From Clostridia bacterium (GTDB lineage: Bacteria > Bacillota > Clostridia > Christensenellales > Aristaeellaceae): a stretch of 5,519 bases of DNA. Positions 1 to 5,519 of this stretch are shown one piece after another. The notes below the pieces were generated by a model, which did not search any database, was not told the origin of the DNA, and worked only from the letters and a program-made list of their open reading frames with translations. Location of the stretch: assembly GCA_016295665.1 (NCBI GenBank), contig JAEDKS010000154.1, positions 1 to 5,519 on the forward strand, written 5' to 3'. Numbering within the stretch: the first letter of the stretch is position 1; each line of letters opens with the position of its first letter. Made by a program: the position numbers and the translations under genes.

Positions 1-1
1 C

Positions 2-109
2 GAACCCACCGCCGAACCCACGGCGGTTCCGACCCCCGAGCCCACCGCAGAACCGACCGAAGTCCCGACGCCCGAACCCACGGCGGAACCCACCCCCGAG
101 CCCACGCCT
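2..109 (+). repeat. Tetrapeptide repeat linker (E/V)PT(A/P/E), nine units
   Basis: In the frame of the large CDS, nine consecutive tetrapeptides follow the pattern (E/V)-P-T-(A/P/E), for example EPTA, VPTP and EPTP. The DNA is correspondingly a degenerate 12-base repeat of the form GAACCCACGGCG. The first visible unit begins at the window edge, so the array probably extends further left. Pro/Thr/Glu-rich repeats of this kind are common extended linkers in Gram-positive surface proteins, either spanning the cell wall or separating globular modules. Here the array joins an unseen N-terminal region to the beta-domain stalk. Synonymous changes between units argue against very recent expansion of the whole array. 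Confidence 0.9.
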
Positions 110-3100
110 GCCCTTGGCTCCGTGTCGCTGACGGTGGAGGGCCCCGGCGTTGCCATTCCCTATGTGCTGGAGCGGGACGGCGCGCAGCTGACCGGGGGCA
201 CGACCCGCGCCGGGGACAGGCAGCTCATCACCGACCTGCCCGAGGCGACCTACGTGCTGCGCCTGACGCTGCCGGAGCAGGCGCTGCTGGAGCAGATCAA
301 CGGCATTCCCTTTGAGCTGAGCGGGGAGATTTCCCTTTCTGTGCCGGTGTTTGCCGGCATGGAGCAGCCCGTGGTGCTGGTGATCGCCTGCCGCGAGACC
401 ATCGGCGGCGCGGTGGAGGAGATCGCGGACGGCACCCCCGTGACCCTGACGGGCGGCGGAGAGACCGCGCAGCTGACGGTCTCGGAGGGCGCCTATGTCT
501 CCGAGGCGCTGCTGCCCGGAGACTATACCCTGACCATGACGCTGCCCTCGGGCCGCTATGAGGGCGAGGGCTGGCAGGTCGAGGAGCAGGACGGACAGGT
601 GCTGGCGACCTGGGCCTGTCATCTGACGGGCGAAGCGCCGGTGACGGTGCCGACCCTGCGGCAGATTCATGTGCAGACGGTGCGCGGCACCCTGACCGGC
701 ACGGAGGGCGAGCCCCTCTCCGGCGTGCAGGTGCAGCTGGTGGATGAGCGCGGCGCCGCCGTGGCGACCGCGACGACGGCTGCGGACGGCACCTGGCTGC
801 TGACGGGCATGGAACCCGGGCGGTACACCATCGCCCCCGTGCTGGACGAGGAGCAGCCGGGCGTCGAGGCCGTGGCGGAGGTGGGTCTGGACGAGACCCT
901 GGAGGTGGCGCTCACCACGCGGAAGGGCACCGCCACGCTGCTCCTCTGCGTGTTCGAGGATGCCAACAACAACGGCGAGTGCGGCCCCTACGAGGCGAAG
1001 CTGGAGGGGGCCGGCGTGGCCCTGCTCCGCATGCGGGGCGAGGATGGCGTCACGGTTGCCGAGGGCGTGACCGACAAGAAGGGCGAGGTGCAGTTTACCG
1101 AGCTGATGGAGGGCGAGTACGCCATCCGCGTCACGCTGCCCGAGGGCTACGGCTTCGGCAAGCAGAGCGCGAAGGCCATGAGCAAATCCGTGAGCATCAT
1201 GCCCCAGGAGGACGGAAACGAGCAGACCAGCGCCCCCATCTCCGTGGCGGACGGCGCGTCGGTGAGCGCCGGCGTGGGCGCCACGCCCATGTCCGCCATC
1301 ACCGGACAGGTGTGGCTGGACGTGAACGGTGACGGCATCCGCACCGCCGACGAGCCCGGGCAGGCCGGCATCCTGCTGGAGGCCATCGGCGTCCGCAATG
1401 GCCTGACCTACCAGGTCGTGACCGGCGAGGACGGCTACTACGCGCTGTCCCAGCTGCGCCCCGGCAGCTATACGCTGAAGGCCACGCTGCCCGACGGCTA
1501 CGTGTTCACCAAGTATTCCGCCCAGGGCGGCGACAACCGCTCCATCATCACCGACGACTTCACGAACACCGGCTCCAAGAGCCTGGATCTCAACAAGGCC
1601 AAGACCGTGGACGAGCAGAACGTGGGCGTCCAGCCCGAGGCCGTGGTGGAGGTGCTGTGCTTCCAGGACGCGAACCACAACGGCCTCTGGGATGAGGGCG
1701 AGCTGCCCATGCCCGGCATGAAGTGCGAGCTGCGCAAGCAGAGCAACGACACGCTGGTGGGCACCGCCGTCAGCGGCGAGGACGGCATCGCGCGCTTCGG
1801 CATGCTGCGGGCGAACACCTACAAGGTGCGCTCCGTGCTGCCGGACAGCAACACCTACTATACCGAGGTGGCGGAGGGCGGCAACCGCTTCAGCGCCCGC
1901 AGCGGCAGGTCGGAGGCCACCGTGACCGGTGTCGTGGTGGGCACGAGCCAGCACCTGCAGCTTCTCCTGGGCACCATCTGCCACTCCACCATCTCCGGTC
2001 GCGTGTATCAGGACGCGAACTTCTCCGGGGCCTGGGAGGACGGTGAAAAGACCGTGTCCGGCATGGTGATGACCCTGGTGGACGAGGCGGGCAGCGTGGT
2101 GCTGCAGACCCGCACGGACAGCAAGGGCCTGTACACCTTCAAGGATGTGGAGCCCGGCACCTACCGCATCACCATGACCGCCACCGCCGGCTATGCGTTC
2201 ACCCGCACGGGCGAGGGCAGCGTCATGGTCAACCAGGGCGACGGCAAGGGGGCCACCGAGCCCTTCTTCCTGCAGATGAATGTGGATCTGTCGGGCATGG
2301 ACTGCGGCATGATCGTCCCCGGCACGGTGCAGGGCACCGTCTATGAGGATGCCAACGACAACGGACGGCGGGATGCGGGCGAGGGCGGCGCCGTGGAGGT
2401 GATCGTCCGCCTGCTGCGGGAGGACGGCACCGAGGCCTTCTCCATCTCCCCCGACGGGGACGGGCATTTCGAGTTTGACGCGGTGATGCCGGGCACCTAC
2501 ACGGTGTGCTACGCGCTCCCGACCCACGGCGTGTTCGTGACCAACGACCAGCTGGACGGGCAGGGCTGCACCGCGCCCTTCACCATGGCGGCGGGGGACA
2601 GCGTGACCCTGCCGGAGATCGGCGCGCTGAAGCTGAGCCGCATCGGCGGCGTGGCCTTTGACGATGCGAACGCCAACGGCGTCATGGACGGCGGCGAGGC
2701 GCCCCTGCAGGGCGTGGAGATCGCGCTGCGCTCCGGTGACGCGGAGGAGAGCGTGGTCACCGGCGAGGACGGCGTGTTCCTGCTGCGTGACATCCGCCCG
2801 GGCACCTATACGCTCACCGTCACCTTCCCCGAGGGCTACATCATGTCCCGGGAAGGCGGGGCAGGGCTGCCGGTGACCGTGGGCGCTTCCCGCTCGACGG
2901 GCACCCTGACCGTGGCGACCGGCGACAGCTGGCGCGATGTGCCCCTGGGCGGCGTGAAGCCGGCGTCCCTGCGGGGTCAGGTGTGGCTGGATGCCAACCT
3001 GAACGGCGTGCTGGACGAGGGCGACGTGCGCCCCGCCGGCGAGGAGATCACCGTGGTGGATGCCGCGGACGGCACCGTGCTGGCCTCCCTGACCAGCGAC

Positions 3101-4054
3101 GGCGCGGGCGTGTTCGCCACCGACGGCCTGGTGCCCGGCACCTACACGCTTCTCTATCAGCCCGACCTGAGCACGACCCTGACCGGCGGCACCCAGAACA
3201 CCTTCACCGCCGACCCGGCATCCGGACTGCTGGTGATGACGGGCCTTGAGGCCCGGGGCGGCGAGACCCTGGAGCAGATCAGTCTGGGCCTGCAGCGCAC
3301 CACGACCATCGGCGGCCGGGTCTGGAAGGACGAGGGCGGCACCATCAGCGGCCTGAGCGGCGCGGAGGTGGAGCTGCTGGACGCCTCGGGCAGCACCGTG
3401 CAGACGGCCCTGTCCGACGAGGGCGGCTGGTATGAGCTTGCCGGGCTGCTGCCGGGCACCTACAGCCTGCGCGTCACGCTGCCGGAGGGCAACGTGGTGG
3501 TGGAGCCGGGCGATGAGCGCCTCACCTCCGGCAGGCTGGTGAGCGTCATGACCCGCTGCGCCCAGCGCACCGCCACCGGCGAGCCCTTCCGGGTGGAGAT
3601 GGGCGGCTACCGGGCCGATCTGGACATCGGCGCCGTGCAGCCGGGCACCATCGGTGACCTGTGCTGGCTCGACCTGAACGGCGACGGCCTGCAGGACAGC
3701 GACGAGGGCGGCATCCCCGGCCTGACCATCACCCTGCTGCGGGACGGCGTGCCGGTGGTGGAGACGGTGACCGACCAGTACGGCTTCTACTGCTTCCGCG
3801 ACGTCTATCCGGCGACCTACACCCTGCGCGTGACGATGCCTGAGGAAATCGCGCCCACTGCCCAGCGGACGGATTACCGGAGCATCGTGTCCGTGCTGGA
3901 GGCGGGCGGCGAGACCGGCCCCATCCAGGTGACCAGCGGCACGCGGAGCTACGATGTGGACATGGGCTTCGTGCTGACGAAGCAGGGCGTCTACCCCGCT
4001 GGCTACGGCGAGGGCGCGGTGACGGACTGGACGGGCGTGAACGGCGCGAACTGA
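2..4054 (+). CDS. Giant SdrD_B-domain repeat surface/secreted protein, 5'-truncated by window edge
   Basis: The reading frame is open to the left edge, so only the C-terminal 1,350 or so residues are visible. A GTG at 122 is in frame but is not the start: the codons before it encode a Glu-Pro-Thr repeat that belongs to the same protein. Order of parts: EPT-type linker (2-109); degenerate beta-rich segments (about 122-394 and 395-682); a carboxypeptidase-regulatory-like beta sandwich (683-928); then nine SdrD_B-like domains (929-4054). Each domain has an opening strand such as TGQVWLD, an Asp-rich loop such as DANANG, a mid-domain DG.(Y/F) turn, a PGTY strand and an LP.GY motif. SdrD_B domains in staphylococcal Sdr proteins bind calcium and act as a rigid stalk that projects an adhesive head. 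By inference this is a cell-surface stalk whose head and export signal lie upstream. The C-terminus ends in VNGAN with no LPXTG motif, hydrophobic segment or basic tail. Thirteen cysteines are unusual for a Firmicute exported protein. The ligand is unknown. The domain family is near certain; the cellular role is not. Confidence 0.9.
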   Translation, partial: EPTAEPTAVPTPEPTAEPTEVPTPEPTAEPTPEPTPALGSVSLTVEGPGVAIPYVLERDGAQLTGGTTRAGDRQLITDLPEATYVLRLTLPEQALLEQINGIPFELSGEISLSVPVFAGMEQPVVLVIACRETIGGAVEEIADGTPVTLTGGGETAQLTVSEGAYVSEALLPGDYTLTMTLPSGRYEGEGWQVEEQDGQVLATWACHLTGEAPVTVPTLRQIHVQTVRGTLTGTEGEPLSGVQVQLVDERGAAVATATTAADGTWLLTGMEPGRYTIAPVLDEEQPGVEAVAEVGLDETLEVALTTRKGTATLLLCVFEDANNNGECGPYEAKLEGAGVALLRMRGEDGVTVAEGVTDKKGEVQFTELMEGEYAIRVTLPEGYGFGKQSAKAMSKSVSIMPQEDGNEQTSAPISVADGASVSAGVGATPMSAITGQVWLDVNGDGIRTADEPGQAGILLEAIGVRNGLTYQVVTGEDGYYALSQLRPGSYTLKATLPDGYVFTKYSAQGGDNRSIITDDFTNTGSKSLDLNKAKTVDEQNVGVQPEAVVEVLCFQDANHNGLWDEGELPMPGMKCELRKQSNDTLVGTAVSGEDGIARFGMLRANTYKVRSVLPDSNTYYTEVAEGGNRFSARSGRSEATVTGVVVGTSQHLQLLLGTICHSTISGRVYQDANFSGAWEDGEKTVSGMVMTLVDEAGSVVLQTRTDSKGLYTFKDVEPGTYRITMTATAGYAFTRTGEGSVMVNQGDGKGATEPFFLQMNVDLSGMDCGMIVPGTVQGTVYEDANDNGRRDAGEGGAVEVIVRLLREDGTEAFSISPDGDGHFEFDAVMPGTYTVCYALPTHGVFVTNDQLDGQGCTAPFTMAAGDSVTLPEIGALKLSRIGGVAFDDANANGVMDGGEAPLQGVEIALRSGDAEESVVTGEDGVFLLRDIRPGTYTLTVTFPEGYIMSREGGAGLPVTVGASRSTGTLTVATGDSWRDVPLGGVKPASLRGQVWLDANLNGVLDEGDVRPAGEEITVVDAADGTVLASLTSDGAGVFATDGLVPGTYTLLYQPDLSTTLTGGTQNTFTADPASGLLVMTGLEARGGETLEQISLGLQRTTTIGGRVWKDEGGTISGLSGAEVELLDASGSTVQTALSDEGGWYELAGLLPGTYSLRVTLPEGNVVVEPGDERLTSGRLVSVMTRCAQRTATGEPFRVEMGGYRADLDIGAVQPGTIGDLCWLDLNGDGLQDSDEGGIPGLTITLLRDGVPVVETVTDQYGFYCFRDVYPATYTLRVTMPEEIAPTAQRTDYRSIVSVLEAGGETGPIQVTSGTRSYDVDMGFVLTKQGVYPAGYGEGAVTDWTGVNGAN
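683..928 (+). other. Carboxypeptidase-regulatory-like beta-sandwich domain within the large CDS
   Basis: This roughly 82-residue segment starts RGTLTGTEGEPLSGVQVQL, continues through AADGTWLLTGMEPGRYTI, and ends in a strand-rich stretch (LDETLEVAL). The pattern G.L.(D/E)..G.PL.GV.V.L, then DG.(W/Y).L.G..PG.Y.(I/V), is typical of carboxypeptidase regulatory-like or Cna_B-type folds. It lacks the Asp/Asn calcium loop that marks the downstream SdrD_B units and is shorter than them. The two segments before it (about 122-394 and 395-682) keep only fragments of the pattern (LPEATYVLRLTLPE; LLPGDYTLTMTLP), and I regard them as diverged relatives. Domain class is inferred from motifs only. Confidence 0.6.
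929..4054 (+). repeat. Nine tandem SdrD_B-like domain repeats (coding), about 105-136 residues each
   Basis: Unit boundaries read from recurring opening strands are 929-1291, 1292-1639, 1640-1984, 1985-2320, 2321-2635, 2636-2965, 2966-3301, 3302-3646 and 3647-4054; the last includes a short tail. The calcium-type loops are, in order, DANNNGECG, DVNGDGIRT, DANHNGLWD, DANFSGAWE, DANDNGRRD, DANANGVMD, DANLNGVLD, none, and DLNGDGLQD. Successive loops are 105-120 residues apart, except across the eighth unit, which lacks one. Most units close with a strand around a conserved glycine (for example QNVGVQPE, LDIGAVQPG, VDMGFV). Protein similarity is clear but DNA identity is patchy, with short exact matches such as CAGGTGTGGCTGGA at 1307 and 2978. 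These units are therefore old duplications rather than fresh ones. No conserved Lys...Asn pair typical of isopeptide-bonded Cna_B domains is obvious. Confidence 0.85.
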
Positions 4055-4061
4055 TTTTTCC

Positions 4062-4098
4062 GGGGCCCCGGCGGAGCAGCCTCCGCAGGGGCCCCTTT
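4062..4098 (+). terminator. Strong GC hairpin with short T tail, terminator or attenuator
   Basis: Eight bases after the TGA stop of the large CDS, GGGGCCCC (4062-4069) pairs with GGGGCCCC (4088-4095). After a G/A mismatch, GCGGAG (4071-4076) pairs with CTCCGC (4081-4086) around the loop CAGC. This gives 14 base pairs, nearly all G-C. The tail is only TTTG, a weak U tract, and a TTTTT run sits on the 5' side (4055-4059). The structure fits an intrinsic terminator of limited efficiency or a 3'-end-stabilising hairpin. Only 22 bases separate it from the next start codon, so mscS probably depends on read-through. Confidence 0.7.
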
Positions 4099-4105
4099 GC
4101 CAAAG

Positions 4106-4113
4106 AAGGGAGG
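4106..4113 (+). promoter_or_regulatory. Ribosome binding site of mscS
   Basis: AAGGGAGG, a near match to the anti-16S consensus, ends seven bases before the ATG at 4121. It decides the start: the in-frame TTG at 4097 lies upstream of this site, overlaps the hairpin's T tail and has no ribosome binding site of its own. Confidence 0.85.
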
Positions 4114-4120
4114 GGCCACG

Positions 4121-4984
4121 ATGGAGAACATCGCCATGGACGAGCAGCTGGAGGAGGTCATCCACATCCTGTCCACCCAGAGCGTGAACCGGCTGCTCTA
4201 TGGCCTGCTGGTGCTGCTGGGCGGGCTGGTGGTGACGCGGGTGCTGCTTCGGGTGCTTGACCGGATCACGCAGCAGCTGCGTCTGAGCAGCCCGACCATC
4301 CACCGCCTGCTGCACAAGGCGCTGAAGTGGGTGCTGTACGCCATCACCGTCATCGTGGCGGCGGGCACCATTGGCATTCCCATCAACTCCTTCGTGGCGG
4401 TGCTGTCGGTGATTGGTCTGGCCCTGTCGCTGGCGGTGCAGGGGGTGCTGACGAATCTGGCGGGCGGCATCATCCTGTTTACCAGCAAGCCCTTCGCCCC
4501 GGGGGACTTCGTGGAGGCGGATGAGGTGTGCGGCACCGTGCAGGAGATCGGCTTCCTGTACACGCGCATGGAGGCTCCGGACGGGCGGCTGATCGTGCTG
4601 CCCAACAGCCTGATGCACGCCTCCCGGCTCATCAACTACAACGCCATCGGCAGGCGGCGCATCGACCTGACCGTCTCCGCCTCCTACGACAATACGCCGG
4701 AGGAGGTGCGCGCTGCCGCGATGGACGCCATCGCCACGGTGTCGCGGCGTCAGGCGGAGGCGGGGCACGCGGGCTGTGTGCTGGAGGAGCCCGCGCCGCA
4801 GGTGCTGCTGGAGGGTTACGGCGAGAGCAGCATCGCCTACACGGTGCGCCTCTGGGTGACCGCCGCCGCGTTTGTCGAGGTTCGCTACGCGCTGAACGAG
4901 GAGCTCTACGGGGCCTTCCGGCGGGGCGGCGTCGCCATGACCTACCCGCACCTGATGGTGCACACGGTGCCCCCGGAGCCTTGA
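4121..4984 (+). CDS. mscS: Small-conductance mechanosensitive channel, MscS family
   Basis: This encodes a 287-residue membrane protein, almost the same length as E. coli MscS (286). MscS channels are heptamers that open under membrane tension and release solutes during hypo-osmotic shock. Visible parts are a short N-terminal helix; TM1 at about 24-46; TM2 at about 68-86; pore-lining TM3 at about 89-120 (LALSLAVQGVLTNLAGG); the beta domain (KPFAPGDFVE, CGTVQEIGF, DGRLIVLPN, about 123-180); and a C-terminal alpha/beta domain ending YPHLMVHTV. By alignment with my recollection of E. coli MscS, gate residues Leu105 and Leu109 match Leu100 and Leu104, and the Gly113 kink matches Gly108. Pore-packing Gly101 and Gly108 appear as Ser96 and Ser103. 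The ATG is chosen because a good ribosome binding site precedes it. The gene sits 66 bases after the surface-protein gene, with a hairpin between them, and faces spoVT. The family call is secure; conductance properties cannot be read from sequence. Confidence 0.95.
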   Translation: MENIAMDEQLEEVIHILSTQSVNRLLYGLLVLLGGLVVTRVLLRVLDRITQQLRLSSPTIHRLLHKALKWVLYAITVIVAAGTIGIPINSFVAVLSVIGLALSLAVQGVLTNLAGGIILFTSKPFAPGDFVEADEVCGTVQEIGFLYTRMEAPDGRLIVLPNSLMHASRLINYNAIGRRRIDLTVSASYDNTPEEVRAAAMDAIATVSRRQAEAGHAGCVLEEPAPQVLLEGYGESSIAYTVRLWVTAAAFVEVRYALNEELYGAFRRGGVAMTYPHLMVHTVPPEP

Positions 4985-4999
4985 GCGCTCCCGGCATGG

Positions 5000-5039
5000 A
5001 AAAAGCGGCCCGACAGCCCGTGCTGCCGGCGCCGCTTTT
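5000..5039. terminator. Bidirectional intrinsic terminator between mscS and spoVT
   Basis: AAAAGCGGC (5001-5009) pairs perfectly with GCCGCTTTT (5031-5039). The stem continues, after one bulged C, with CCG/CGG, an A/C mismatch and CAGC/GCTG around a CCGT loop. The plus-strand transcript ends in TTTT for mscS. The minus-strand transcript ends in TTTTT (complement of 5000-5004) for spoVT. The hairpin fills most of the 67-base gap between the two convergent stop codons, which is the expected position for a shared terminator. Confidence 0.88.
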
Positions 5040-5051
5040 GCGCACCGCTGT

Positions 5052-5519
5052 TTACTGCTCCATTTGCCGCCCGACGATGCCGGCGGCGGTTTCCGCGACC
5101 TTCAGCTCCGTGTCGCCCATGCGCATGCCCTGCTCCCGGGAGAGCAGCAGCACCGCGCCGATGGCCTCGCCGTCGGCGATGATGGGCGACATGACCTGGG
5201 CCGTGTAGCCCTGGGCGTCGTCCTCGCCGGTGACCGCCATGGTCTTGCCGCCGCTGAGCCGGTTGATCGCCACGGACTGCCGGTTGGCGATGGCGGTCTC
5301 CAGGTCGTGGCTGATGGGCTTGTCGCTCAGCTCCTTCTTGCTCACGCCGCTGGCGGCGACCACCTGATCCCGATCCACGATGCAGGCGATGTGCCCCAGG
5401 GAGCGGAACAGGGACTCGGTGTAGTCCTTCGCAAAGGTGGACATCTCCCCGATGGGGGAATACTTCTTCAGAATGACCTCGCCGTCCCGGTCGGTATAGA
5501 TCTCCAGCGGGTCGCCCTC
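5052..5519 (-). CDS. spoVT: Stage V sporulation protein T, AbrB-family transcription regulator (N-terminus off window)
   Basis: The minus-strand frame is open to the window edge and gives 155 residues. The first 25 (EGDPLEIYTDRDGEVILKK, then YSPIGE) are the second half of an AbrB-type swapped-hairpin DNA-binding domain. The ATG at 5444 is therefore internal, and by comparison with B. subtilis SpoVT (about 178 residues) roughly 30 N-terminal residues lie beyond the edge. The rest is the GAF-like C-terminal domain, with landmarks SLGHIACIVDRDQVVAASG, SKKEL, GYTAQVMSPI, ADGEAIGAVLLLS and the hallmark ending VAETAAGIVGRQMEQ. In Bacillus, SpoVT is made in the forespore and raises or lowers expression of SigG-dependent genes. 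The GAF domain is thought to sense a small ligand that has not been identified. The gene ends with TAA and converges on mscS across a shared terminator. Its promoter is outside the window. The identification is very secure. Confidence 0.95.
   Translation of the reverse strand, partial: EGDPLEIYTDRDGEVILKKYSPIGEMSTFAKDYTESLFRSLGHIACIVDRDQVVAASGVSKKELSDKPISHDLETAIANRQSVAINRLSGGKTMAVTGEDDAQGYTAQVMSPIIADGEAIGAVLLLSREQGMRMGDTELKVAETAAGIVGRQMEQ

Noticed and set aside
2..109. CRISPR-like array or non-coding satellite
   Set aside because: The repeats are contiguous 12-base units without spacers and stay in one coding frame, which fits a peptide linker.
122..124. GTG as the start codon of the large CDS
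   Set aside because: The upstream frame is open to the edge and encodes EPT-type tetrapeptides typical of a surface-protein linker, and no ribosome binding site precedes the GTG.
929..4054. Isopeptide-forming Cna_B pilin-type stalk
   Set aside because: The units have calcium-type Asp/Asn loops and no consistent Lys with paired Asn and Glu, and there is no pilin motif, LPXTG or adjacent sortase in the window.
4097..4099. TTG start that would add eight residues to MscS
   Set aside because: It overlaps the hairpin's T tail and has no ribosome binding site, while the ATG at 4121 has AAGGGAGG at ideal spacing.
3729..4103. Long minus-strand open frames, for example 3729-4103, 4632-5045 and 4198-4635
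   Set aside because: They are Arg/Ser/Pro-rich shadows produced by GC-rich third positions of the genes on the opposite strand, with no recognisable domain.
4528..5208. Plus-strand open frame of 226 residues crossing mscS, the terminator and spoVT
   Set aside because: It is low-complexity Arg/Gly/Ala-rich, runs through a terminator and the ends of two well-supported genes, and has no ribosome binding site.
5442..5444. ATG at 5444 (minus strand) as the start of a short GAF-only protein
   Set aside because: Twenty-five codons upstream to the edge match the AbrB-domain part of SpoVT, so this Met is internal.

Overview
The window looks like chromosomal DNA from a GC-rich, endospore-forming Firmicute, most likely a Clostridia member. 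The main evidence is a clear spoVT gene at the right edge, since SpoVT is a forespore transcription regulator found in spore formers. Other support is the strong G/C preference at third codon positions, AGGAGG-type ribosome binding sites and a large SdrD_B-type surface protein. Nothing visible fixes the genus.

Layout. (1) Positions 2-4054, plus strand: the 3' part of a very large repetitive surface or secreted protein gene. It enters the window inside a Glu-Pro-Thr repeat linker, continues through two or three degenerate beta-sandwich segments, and then runs through nine tandem SdrD_B-like domains of about 112 residues. Eight of these carry an EF-hand-like calcium loop. Its start lies off the left edge. 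(2) Positions 4055-4120: a strong GC-rich hairpin with a short T tail, then the ribosome binding site of the next gene. (3) Positions 4121-4984, plus strand: a complete MscS-family small-conductance mechanosensitive channel. (4) Positions 4985-5051: a two-way terminator between convergent genes. (5) Positions 5052-5519, minus strand: most of spoVT, missing only about the first 30 codons.

Working together. There is no sign of one shared pathway. The adhesin-like gene and mscS share a strand and are close, but a terminator-like hairpin lies between them, leaving no room for an ordinary separate promoter. The mscS gene is therefore probably expressed by read-through or from a promoter inside the upstream gene. 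The spoVT gene is transcribed toward them and is insulated by the shared terminator.

I found no RNA genes, mobile elements, CRISPR arrays or defence-type systems. The most notable features are the unanchored C-terminus and high cysteine count of the giant repeat protein, its one domain lacking the calcium loop, and the hairpin ahead of mscS.
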